From positions 1 through 48,541 of the forward strand of contig JAHHGS010000097.1 in NCBI GenBank assembly GCA_019359715.1: 48,541 bases of DNA. Reading direction: 5' to 3'. This document shows, one piece after another, positions 34,856-41,896 of this stretch. The notes under the pieces were generated by a model. That model ran no database searches. It had not been told where the DNA came from and saw nothing but the letters and a program-made list of their open reading frames with translations. The position numbers and the translations under genes were made by a program. Origin of the DNA: Aphanocapsa sp. GSE-SYN-MK-11-07L. GTDB lineage: Bacteria; Cyanobacteriota; Cyanobacteriia; Thermosynechococcales; Thermosynechococcaceae. The first letter of the stretch is position 1, and each line of letters begins with the position of its first letter.

Positions 34856-35959
34856 CTAGAGAGCATTGAGTTGATCAATTATCAACTCAAAACTCGGTAA
34901 AGATCGGCTGTGAAACTGACTGTTGAGGCGATCGCCAGCCGCCAAGCCTGATTTCAAGGCAGCAGCGACCCCGCTGCCCCCACACCAATCACCGCAGCAG
35001 ATTAGCAACTGCTCTATAGGAGCCTGTAAAAACTCGGCTGGGTAGGGATGCAGCGGGAAAGCGTAGCGCCAGCGATGCACCTGAAGCCAACTGGGGGCTG
35101 CTAGCCTAGGCAGCAGATTTTGTTCAGCTTGGTTGAGCATGGCTTGACCCGCAGCCTCCAAACTGGCTGACTCCAAGCAGGAATGGGCAAAGGCGGCGGT
35201 ACTTTGCAAAACAACAGTCGGCTGTGCAAGCTGAGTCCGCTTACTACTGTCAATGCCAACCCAGTCCAGGATCGGGTCATCTAGGGCAGTGATCGCTTGC
35301 CAGGGCAATTGGTCTATTTCAGTCTGAAATTCTGGCGGATAGCCGGCGATCGCGCTCAAGCAGGGAGCATAGGTTGCATCTTGCAAAGCCCGGACAAATT
35401 CTGGGGCCAGTCCTTTGGCAGCCAGGGGTTCACACAAATCCAGCGCTTGGGGAGCCGGAATCGCAATTACTAAAGCAGTGGCACTGACGGGCGCTGACGA
35501 TTCGCTGATGATCTGCCAACTTGCCTCTGGATACATGGCAATTTCGCTCAGATGCAGCCCAATCACCCTTTGATTTAAACGAACTTCTAATCCTTGCCCC
35601 AGGAATTTGGCGATCGCGCTTATTCCCAGCGGAGCCGCATAGCGAGGGTAGCTTTCAGGCATCGGCTTTAGCCCATCTGCTGCCCAGGTATAAAGGGGAG
35701 TAGCCCAAGGCACAATCATTTCTCGCTGCAACAAGGCTGGCACTAACGGGTATAACTCTGATTTCGGGTTTAACTCCAGATACCGAACCCCGTGGTCTGC
35801 CCATGTTTCCTGCAAGCGGCGAGTTGCCATTCGCCCGCCCAAGCCGCGCGATTTTTCCAGCACGACAACCCGATAGCCAGCCTGGGTTAGCTGCTGGGCA
35901 CAGATCAGTCCAGCCATCCCAGCCCCAATCACCGCAACATCAAAGCAATCCTGATCCAT
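34856..35959 (-). CDS. FAD-dependent amine-oxidase/renalase-like oxidoreductase
   Basis: A 367-aa flavoprotein. The FAD Rossmann motif is VAVIGAGMAGLICAQQLTQAGYRVVVLEKSRGLGGRMATRR, followed by DHGVRYLELNP, as in renalase-like proteins. The C-terminal FAD-contact segment is LICCGDWCGGSGVAAALKSGLAAGDRL. The substrate is unknown; cyanobacterial members are annotated only as NAD(P)/FAD-dependent oxidoreductases. The ATG at 35959 is consistent with the motif position. Confidence 0.87.
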   Translation of the reverse strand: MDQDCFDVAVIGAGMAGLICAQQLTQAGYRVVVLEKSRGLGGRMATRRLQETWADHGVRYLELNPKSELYPLVPALLQREMIVPWATPLYTWAADGLKPMPESYPRYAAPLGISAIAKFLGQGLEVRLNQRVIGLHLSEIAMYPEASWQIISESSAPVSATALVIAIPAPQALDLCEPLAAKGLAPEFVRALQDATYAPCLSAIAGYPPEFQTEIDQLPWQAITALDDPILDWVGIDSSKRTQLAQPTVVLQSTAAFAHSCLESASLEAAGQAMLNQAEQNLLPRLAAPSWLQVHRWRYAFPLHPYPAEFLQAPIEQLLICCGDWCGGSGVAAALKSGLAAGDRLNSQFHSRSLPSFELIIDQLNAL

Positions 35960-36055
35960 GAGCGGGTTGTCCTAAAGATTTCAGGATTGCAGGGGCTTAG
36001 ACCGTGCAATCCTGACTTAAATACCACTTGAGCAGGTAGGGCTAGTCCTGGCTGC

Positions 36056-37855
36056 TTAAGGCTTAACAGACTTAATCTCTTGCGGATGGCTGGGTGGAAC
36101 GCCCTCAATTGTGATCAGCGATTCTAAAACAGACTTGACAACTGGAATCGATACGGTTGAGCCATAGGCATTATCCCCCTGCGGTTCGTCAACCACCGTC
36201 AGCAAAACATAGCGAGGACTTTCTAGCGGGAAAACACCGACAAAGCCAGTAATTCGTTTATTGCTATAGGTGCCGTTAATTGCCTTTTGAGCCGTGCCAG
36301 TTTTGCCCCCCAGACGATAGCCCGGCACTTGAGCCGATTTACCTGTGCCATTGGTGACAACATAGCCCATCATTTTGACCACCTGCTGGGAGGTTTGGGC
36401 GGAAAAAACGCGGCGAGGTGGGGGAATGTTAGGCGCTTTCACCAGCTTCCCTTTGCGATCGAACAGCCCCTGCATGACATGGGGCGTGACCAGCTTCCCG
36501 CCGTTAGAAACCGCGGCAGTCAATTGAGCCATCTGGATTGGTGTAATCGAAAATCCTTGCCCAAAGGCAGTCGTGGCTGGTTCAATCGGGTAATTCACAA
36601 ACTGATCCCTGGGTTTAAACTGCCCTGGCGTTTCAAACGACAAGTCAGTGTCAGTTTTTGAGCCTAAACCTAAACGCTTGAGAAAGTCGTAGTAGGTCGC
36701 AGCGCGGACTCGCTGCATCATGTGCACCATGCCAACGTTGCTCGAAACGCCCAGCACTTGGGCAATTGACAAGGCTCCGCGCCCACCGGCCGAGCTAAAG
36801 TCATTGTTTTGAATCGGCCAACCGCCGACAAAAATTCGACCCTCATCATAGAGGGTTGTATCTGGGGTAATCGCTTTGTTTTCGAGGGCGATCGCCGCAT
36901 TGACGGGCTTAAACGTCGAGCCGGGTTCATACAGGTCTGCCACTGCCCAGTTGCGGAACAGGGCTGGATCAGCCTTGTAATACAGATTGGGATTAAAAGA
37001 AGGCTCTGACACCAAGGCGAGCAGAGCGCCATTTTTGATGTCCATCACAATCACTGTCCCCCGTTTGGCCCCAAACTTATTCAGTTGCTGGCGGAGAGCA
37101 GTCCGGGCCACCCGTTGCAGCCGAACGTCGATCGTCAGCCGCAAGCTATAGCGACTGGTCGGGTCAACTGGATCGAGCGCCGCCAGGTTAGGCAACAAAA
37201 ATCCAGCCCCATCACCCGTTAAAATCCGCGACTGCGGCGGAGCTTGCAGCAATTTAGCCTGGCTATACTCAAGCCCCGCTTGACCTTGATGATCGCGGTC
37301 AACATAGCCAATAATTCCAGAAGTTAATTCTTCTTGAGGATAAATTCGCTTCCACTCACGGTTAAGTTCCAGTCCATCCAGCTTCAAATTGCGAATTTGG
37401 CTGGCAGTTTCTTCTGAAAGTTCATATTCAACCGGAATCCCACTTTTAGCCGTGCCGAACAGCTTTTCTAGCTTCGCTGCTGGCTGCTTCAGCAAGGGAG
37501 ACAGCTTGGCTGCAATGGAAGCATTGGTCTCTGGGGGTTTAAATAAAAAGGGATGGGCAAATAGCGTAAAGGCGGGTTGATCTGCCGCTAACAGGTCTAG
37601 ACGGCGATCGACAATCGGGTAGCGAGCAACTAACGGCGGCAGAGATACCTGCTGCTGACCTTGAGCTTGCTGCTGGAGAGCTTTTGTCGCGTAAATTTGC
37701 AGGTAAATCAAGCGAGCCGCTAGCCCGACCTGACCCACGACCAAAAATAAGCCAATCAGCCAAAGGCGAAACTTTGAAGGTTGAGGCGGAGGGGGAGCTG
37801 AAACATTCGACCGAGGAGCAGAAGTGCGTGAACGACGGGCAGATGTAGAGGTCAT
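36056..37855 (-). CDS. ftsI: Penicillin-binding protein 2 / FtsI-type transpeptidase
   Basis: A class B penicillin-binding protein of 599 aa from the ATG at 37855; a GTG at 37876 is also in frame. One N-terminal transmembrane helix (LWLIGLFLVVGQVGLAARLIYLQI) is followed by the dimerisation/pedestal region and the transpeptidase domain. The active-site triads are STFK (in EPGSTFKPVN), SSN (in VSSNVGM) and KTG (in LGGKTGTAQ). It cross-links septal peptidoglycan. It lies downstream of rsmH and an FtsL-like gene, the usual order of the cell-division cluster, which supports FtsI. Confidence 0.93.
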   Translation of the reverse strand: MTSTSARRSRTSAPRSNVSAPPPPQPSKFRLWLIGLFLVVGQVGLAARLIYLQIYATKALQQQAQGQQQVSLPPLVARYPIVDRRLDLLAADQPAFTLFAHPFLFKPPETNASIAAKLSPLLKQPAAKLEKLFGTAKSGIPVEYELSEETASQIRNLKLDGLELNREWKRIYPQEELTSGIIGYVDRDHQGQAGLEYSQAKLLQAPPQSRILTGDGAGFLLPNLAALDPVDPTSRYSLRLTIDVRLQRVARTALRQQLNKFGAKRGTVIVMDIKNGALLALVSEPSFNPNLYYKADPALFRNWAVADLYEPGSTFKPVNAAIALENKAITPDTTLYDEGRIFVGGWPIQNNDFSSAGGRGALSIAQVLGVSSNVGMVHMMQRVRAATYYDFLKRLGLGSKTDTDLSFETPGQFKPRDQFVNYPIEPATTAFGQGFSITPIQMAQLTAAVSNGGKLVTPHVMQGLFDRKGKLVKAPNIPPPRRVFSAQTSQQVVKMMGYVVTNGTGKSAQVPGYRLGGKTGTAQKAINGTYSNKRITGFVGVFPLESPRYVLLTVVDEPQGDNAYGSTVSIPVVKSVLESLITIEGVPPSHPQEIKSVKP

Positions 37856-37955
37856 AGGGCGGAAGGAGACAGACACTTCTCAGGCGTTCTCAAGCGGAAA
37901 AACCGGCTTTACTACCAGGCCAGCCATCCCGAACTGAGAGACTCCAAACTCAAAC

Positions 37956-38447
37956 TTAGTAGCTGACGGGAGACAACGGCGCCACCGGCAACACAGCAGC
38001 ACGATGAGGCTTGGCGGCTGGCGTGACCGGCGAGGGGGAGGGAGCTAGAAACAGGGTGTTTTCTGGCACTTGGCGGACTAAACCTGTCGGCTGACGCTCT
38101 GCTTTTTCGGCAATCTGAAACTTATTGATTTCAATATTGGCTAGCAGTTTGCGCTCTGAGCGCTGCAATTGCTCTAGCTGCTGATAAGACTGCCCCCAAG
38201 AGTGCTGGTTCAAGACGTTCCAGCCATAAATCGGCAAAAGACTCATTCCCAGTAAGCAAGCTGTGCCGGTGGAAACATGGCGGAAGGCAATCAGAGAAGT
38301 TAACCAGAATGGGCGCGGCGGAGTCACCAAAGCTGCTACTTGCGGTTGCAGCCTGGCCCGCCTGGTCTCTACGCGCTTGCGGCGCTCTTGCTCAGCAGCC
38401 GATCGCTGGTAAGGATTAGATAATTCAGGTTTTACGGCAGCAGACAT
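37956..38447 (-). CDS. FtsL-like bitopic cell-division protein
   Basis: A 163-aa protein from the ATG at 38447 (GAGGAG lies upstream); an in-frame GTG at 38465 adds six residues. A cytoplasmic basic N-terminus of about 65 residues is followed by one transmembrane helix (HVSTGTACLLGMSLLPIYGWNVL). A short heptad-like coiled-coil stretch (YQQLEQLQRSERKLLANIEINKF) and a Pro/Ala-rich tail complete it. Single-span topology with a coiled coil, and a position between rsmH and ftsI, match FtsL. Sequence identity in FtsL is always low, so synteny carries most of the weight. Confidence 0.72.
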   Translation of the reverse strand: MSAAVKPELSNPYQRSAAEQERRKRVETRRARLQPQVAALVTPPRPFWLTSLIAFRHVSTGTACLLGMSLLPIYGWNVLNQHSWGQSYQQLEQLQRSERKLLANIEINKFQIAEKAERQPTGLVRQVPENTLFLAPSPSPVTPAAKPHRAAVLPVAPLSPVSY

Positions 38448-38676
38448 AGCACCAATACTCCTCACGCCAAGAAAAAACTTAAAAGATTATGCTCAAGCAG
38501 CTTATGAAATGAATAACTCCTAAACCAGCCATTCATGCATCCAGCAACACAGAAATTACACACAAATGATTAAGAATAAACTTCAATAAAATGAGCTGAT
38601 TTCTTAACCCAGATTAAGCTGTATTTTAGACCTAGTTTACACATTCAACCGGAGTTTTGCCGACTCTAGTCTGGGA

Positions 38677-39549
38677 TCACTCTTTGCTGTCATCCTGACG
38701 CTCAGCCAACCGCAACTTGGCAGACCGAGAGCGCGGGTTAGCCGCAATTTCAGCCGCATCGGCCACAATCGGTTTTTTGGTTAAAACTTTTAAGTTGGGA
38801 TGGTTGCGCAGCCCAAATTTGACTCGGCGATCTTCCAGGCTATGAAAGCTAATGATGGCAATTTTTCCCCCTGGTTTCAGCCAACTGGGCGATCGCTCTA
38901 ACAAAGTATCGAGAGCCAGCAATTCTTGATTAACGGCAATTCTGAGCGCCTGAAACACCCGTGTTGCGGGGTGAATGCTTTGGCGGGGACGATGGGGCAT
39001 CGCTTGCAGCACAATTTGCGCCAACTGAGTGGTGGTTTGAATTGGCCGCTGGGCGACAATTCGAGCCGCAATTCGGCGCGAAAACCGTTCTTCACCAAAC
39101 TGATAAAAAATATCCGCCAGTTCCGTGGCAGAAGCTGTGTTGATTAAGTCAGCCGCCGTCAGCGATCGCCGCTGATCCATCCGCATATCGAGCGGAGCTT
39201 CTTGACGAAAGCTGAATCCCCGCTCTGGGCGGTCAATTTGAGCCGAACTCACCCCTAAGTCAGCCAAAATACCATCAAACCGGAGTGAGCCGGGATCATA
39301 GTCAGCAAAGTTATGTTGGTAAAACTGGACGCGATCGCCATACTCCTGCAAGTGAGCTTGGGCCGCCGCTAGGGCTTGCTGGTCTTGATCGAGGGCGGTC
39401 AAGGTAATCGCTGGGGCGATCGCCAAAATCAGACTGCTGTGCCCGCCGCCACCGACGGTTGCATCCAGGTAGTGACCGTCAGGGCGAATCTCTAGCCCTG
39501 CGATCAGTTGCCGACTCAGGACAGGAATATGCTCAAACGTTAAGGTCAA
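38677..39549 (-). CDS. rsmH: 16S rRNA (cytosine-1402-N4) methyltransferase
   Basis: A 290-aa SAM-dependent methyltransferase (MraW). The N-terminus [15 protein letters not shown] and the SAM loop [15 protein letters not shown] are typical, followed by [24 protein letters not shown] and the C-terminal [24 protein letters not shown]. The frame opens with TTG at 39549, which gives a family-like start but has a poor ribosome binding site. It begins the cell-division row leading to the FtsL-like gene and ftsI. Confidence 0.95.
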   Translation of the reverse strand: MTLTFEHIPVLSRQLIAGLEIRPDGHYLDATVGGGGHSSLILAIAPAITLTALDQDQQALAAAQAHLQEYGDRVQFYQHNFADYDPGSLRFDGILADLGVSSAQIDRPERGFSFRQEAPLDMRMDQRRSLTAADLINTASATELADIFYQFGEERFSRRIAARIVAQRPIQTTTQLAQIVLQAMPHRPRQSIHPATRVFQALRIAVNQELLALDTLLERSPSWLKPGGKIAIISFHSLEDRRVKFGLRNHPNLKVLTKKPIVADAAEIAANPRSRSAKLRLAERQDDSKE

Positions 39550-39615
39550 AGTAGAATCCGGCTGCGATATGGCTCTGTCTTGAGCCTAGCGGATCGTTGC
39601 CCGACTCGCTGCGGC

Positions 39616-40905
39616 CTAAAATATAAAGATCAGTTTCAGCGACCAGTCCGGCGATCGCCGGACTTCAATCCGATTTAAAAACTCACGAAAATAAAATCGC
39701 CGCTCGGCTTCCGACAAGTCGTACCAAAACTGCGGGATCGAGATTGTCTGAGCAATTTGGCGCAGATTGGGCGGTGGCAGTTGGGCACGTTGGCTCTCTA
39801 ACGCCGCAATTTCTGTCCGGAGCTGATAGGTTCGCAGGGCGGCGGTCTCCGAATCGAGCACACCGTTGGCAATCAGATCCGGCAGTTGCTCGATCACCTC
39901 GGCTTTAGCCGCGATTGTACTGGTGAGTCCCGTCTGAATTTGGCTCATCATCGGTAGATTGACCGCGGCGATCGCCGATGGCAATTCTTGACAAATTTGC
40001 TCGATTGTTTGGTTTAAAACCGCCGCGTAAGGGATGGCCCGACATTTTGGTTTGGCAGCACAGTCTGTCGGCCGAAGATAAAGATACTCCTGCACTCGAC
40101 GAGGCGCTGTTACCCGCGCAATCGTCATGGAGGACTGACAGGCGGCGCAAACCACTAAACCGGCTAGCGATCGGGGGGCGCTGGCGGAGCGAGAGGGCAA
40201 ACTGCGGTTGCGCCGGAGTAACCGATCCACTTGGGCTGCTTCTTCGCGGTCAATAATTGCTGGGTGAGTATCGCGCAGAATTTGCTGATTTCGGTAGACT
40301 AAATCTCCCCGATAAACCGGATGGGTTAACCAACGCCGTCCGGTCGCCACAGAAATCTGCTTGCCGTGTTTTTTCTCCAGGTAGCGCACTGATCCCCGCA
40401 GTGATCCATAAAGTAAAAAGTGCTCAAAAAAGTCCTTCACAATCGCTGCTGCTGCCCGGTCGATTACGTAGCGATCTTTGCCGCGCCGATAGCCGTAGGC
40501 GGTTTTACCGGGAGGGGGTAGGGCTTTCAACCGCTTACGGGCATGTCCGCGCCGAATTTGGCGGCTCCGCTGTTGCGCTTGCACGCTTTGGAACATCTCT
40601 AGGTCAGAGTCTGGGCAATCTCCTGTCGTTCCATTTTCTTCTTCCAGGGTAAATATATGAACACCTAAGGCTTTGAGCTGAGCTAAGCGATCGCTAACTT
40701 GAGCAACAGATTCTCCCAATTCCTCAAACCGTCTGAGCAGCAAATAGGCGACAGGTTCGTGCTGGCAGTCTTGCAGCAGTTGTTGAAGCTGAGGACGGCG
40801 CTCGTCTAAGTCCTGGTAGACGCGGTTGATCTCCCAGCCCCAAATTGCCGGATCGAGGGGTGACTCGAACATTGGGTCACTGTAGCTGTAGGCAATGATA
40901 TTCAA
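39616..40905 (-). CDS. Large serine recombinase-like protein with degenerate catalytic domain
   Basis: A 429-aa protein, TTG start at 40905. The C-terminal two thirds are a normal large serine recombinase: a recombinase domain (KTAYGYRRGKDRYVIDRAAAAIVKDFFEHF, VATGRRWLTHPVYRGDLVY), a zinc ribbon (VVCAACQ, then TDCAAKPKC) and a helical region. The N-terminal resolvase domain keeps the DERRPQLQQLL block. However, the YxRVS catalytic serine/arginine motif is replaced by AYSYSDP, and the arginine helix reads RRFEELGESVAQ instead of DRLxR. It is therefore probably unable to cut DNA. I recall similar proteins in other cyanobacteria, so this may be a conserved non-catalytic family. It is divergent from tRNA-Lys. 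Confidence 0.85.
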   Translation of the reverse strand: MNIIAYSYSDPMFESPLDPAIWGWEINRVYQDLDERRPQLQQLLQDCQHEPVAYLLLRRFEELGESVAQVSDRLAQLKALGVHIFTLEEENGTTGDCPDSDLEMFQSVQAQQRSRQIRRGHARKRLKALPPPGKTAYGYRRGKDRYVIDRAAAAIVKDFFEHFLLYGSLRGSVRYLEKKHGKQISVATGRRWLTHPVYRGDLVYRNQQILRDTHPAIIDREEAAQVDRLLRRNRSLPSRSASAPRSLAGLVVCAACQSSMTIARVTAPRRVQEYLYLRPTDCAAKPKCRAIPYAAVLNQTIEQICQELPSAIAAVNLPMMSQIQTGLTSTIAAKAEVIEQLPDLIANGVLDSETAALRTYQLRTEIAALESQRAQLPPPNLRQIAQTISIPQFWYDLSEAERRFYFREFLNRIEVRRSPDWSLKLIFIF

Positions 40906-40983
40906 GCGACAACTGCAACTTTGTGCAAAAGGGCTAACTGGATATGTTACGTTAGTAGACGGTCAAAATTTTTAATTTGCCAG

Positions 40984-41055
40984 GGGTCGCTAACTCAACG
41001 GTAGAGTACTCGGCTTTTAACCGATTAGTTCCGGGTTCGAATCCCGGGCGACCCA
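40984..41055 (+). tRNA. trnK-UUU: tRNA-Lys (anticodon TTT)
   Basis: A 72-nt cloverleaf. The acceptor arms GGGTCGC (40984-40990) and GCGACCC (41048-41054) pair fully, with discriminator A at 41055. The anticodon loop is CTTTTAA (41014-41020), giving TTT. The T arm has CCGGG/CCCGG around TTCGAAT. The 3' CCA is not encoded. The first pair of the anticodon stem is a C-T mismatch. A damaged copy of its 3' half lies 565 bp downstream. Confidence 0.96.
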
Positions 41056-41096
41056 TTCCTAGAGTCAACCAGAGTTACCAGTAGTCAAGATCGTAG

Positions 41097-41285
41097 ATGC
41101 CTAGTGTAGAACAAGCCCTGCAAACGATTCAGGTGTGTCACTGGCTATCGAACTGCTATCTAGACATTCACCTTTTTCGGTATGACAGCAAGCGAGAAGA
41201 AATTTATGTTTTGGCTGGCGACAACATCGGCATCACAATTTTTTCCAATGGTACATGGGAGTTTGATTATGAGCCTGAAACCTGA
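41097..41285 (+). CDS. DUF6888-like small protein
   Basis: A 62-aa protein: MPSVEQALQTIQVCHWLSN, then YLDIHLFRYDSKREEIYVLAGDN and IGITIFSNGTWEFDYEPET. It matches my recollection of DUF6888, a short cyanobacterial family of unknown function. It has a beta-rich C-terminal half with two aromatic strands. It overlaps the next gene by 17 nt, so the two are translationally coupled. It lies between tRNA-Lys and a decayed tRNA fragment, suggesting carriage on a small integrated segment. Confidence 0.75.
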   Translation: MPSVEQALQTIQVCHWLSNCYLDIHLFRYDSKREEIYVLAGDNIGITIFSNGTWEFDYEPET

Positions 41286-41484
41286 CCTAGAACAAATGAC
41301 TCGCAAAGCTTTGAGGGCCTACGTTCTCTCCCACCGAGATGATGAAGAGGCCTTACGCTTCTACATTGATCGACTACACACCGATCCGGATGTCATTAGA
41401 CACACTGGCAGTTTTAATCAACAGGGAACCACTCAGCTTGAGCACCTGATTCAGCAACAAGCCCAGCGAACCATAGACGAGTGA
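41269..41484 (+). CDS. DUF6887-like small protein, coupled partner
   Basis: A 71-aa protein starting at the ATG at 41269 (the longer frame to 41182 only covers the upstream gene). MTRKALRAYVLSHRDDEEALRFYIDRLH matches my recollection of DUF6887, whose hallmark is LRAYVLxHRxDxEAFxxYxDR. The remainder is polar (FNQQGTTQLEHLIQQQ). This family is normally found paired with DUF6888, in this order. A toxin-antitoxin or regulatory pair is one idea; nothing in the sequence proves it. Confidence 0.78.
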   Translation: MSLKPDLEQMTRKALRAYVLSHRDDEEALRFYIDRLHTDPDVIRHTGSFNQQGTTQLEHLIQQQAQRTIDE

Positions 41485-41578
41485 TCAGGCTTGAAATAGG
41501 TATAGAACTATGTGCAAAATATAGACCTTATCTTTTGGCTCCTTTTCCAGTAACTGCTTCAGCCGATAAGCTAATCGC

Positions 41579-41634
41579 CTTTTAACCGATTAGTTTTAGT
41601 TTCGAATCCCGGGCGACCCATTTCTAGAATTAAC
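41579..41634 (+). pseudogene. Decayed duplicate of the tRNA-Lys 3' half
   Basis: These 56 bases align with 41014-41069 at 49 positions by my reading. Identity covers the anticodon loop CTTTTAA, the 3' acceptor strand, and 14 bases of flanking DNA beyond the tRNA. Six of the seven differences are C-to-T or G-to-A. The T stem cannot form (TTAGT faces CCCGG), and no 5' half is present. It looks like an attachment-site duplicate or the scar of a segmental duplication. Confidence 0.85.
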
Positions 41635-41822
41635 GCTTGCTTCTCGTTCAAGATATCCTGCCAGAGCCATCTCAAGCACTCAAGTGGCTAATCAATTTCG
41701 GCTGCAAGGGCTGTAAATGCCTGTTTAACCCCTTCGGGCAACTGATTTAAATCACTTAATCAGGAAAATAATAAATCTGATTCTCTTCTTTATTTTGAGC
41801 AGTTGAAAGAGCAGAGAAAAAA

Positions 41823-41836
41823 GTAATGATTGATAC
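41823..41836 (+). promoter_or_regulatory. NtcA-type binding site
   Basis: GTAATGATTGATAC is an exact match to GTA-N8-TAC, the site of NtcA, the global nitrogen regulator of cyanobacteria. It is 61 bases before the preferred start of a glutamine-synthetase-like gene. Candidate -10 boxes TAGCTT and TAGCAT lie 18 and 27 nt downstream, either side of the usual spacing of about 22. Confidence 0.6.
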
Positions 41837-41837
41837 A

Positions 41838-41855
41838 AACTCGTTATAACGAGTT
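41838..41855. promoter_or_regulatory. Perfect 18-bp palindrome (operator-like site, copy 2)
   Basis: AACTCGTTATAACGAGTT begins two bases after the NtcA-type site and overlaps the -10/-35 spacer region. It matches the palindrome at 5605-5624 at 16 of 18 positions, and the two differences are symmetric. Likely a repressor or activator dimer site. Confidence 0.65.
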
Positions 41856-41896
41856 AGCTTTACTAGCATCAATGAGTAACATTGGGAGCAGAAAGC

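Larger units (their letters stand above)
41485..41896 (+). other. Intergenic region: tRNA scar plus promoter of the GS-like gene
   Basis: Besides the tRNA fragment (41579-41634), an NtcA-type site (41823-41836) and a palindrome (41838-41855), this gap contains no frame I would call a gene. A TAGCTT at 41855-41860 or TAGCAT at 41864-41869 may be the -10 box. Confidence 0.5.

Noticed and set aside
39978-40652. Two plus-strand frames opposite the recombinase gene
   Set aside because: They are shadows of the recombinase frame on the other strand, with Arg/Leu/Gly-rich, family-less sequence.
41579-41634. Second functional tRNA-Lys gene
   Set aside because: It lacks the 5' half and its T stem cannot pair, so it is a fragment.
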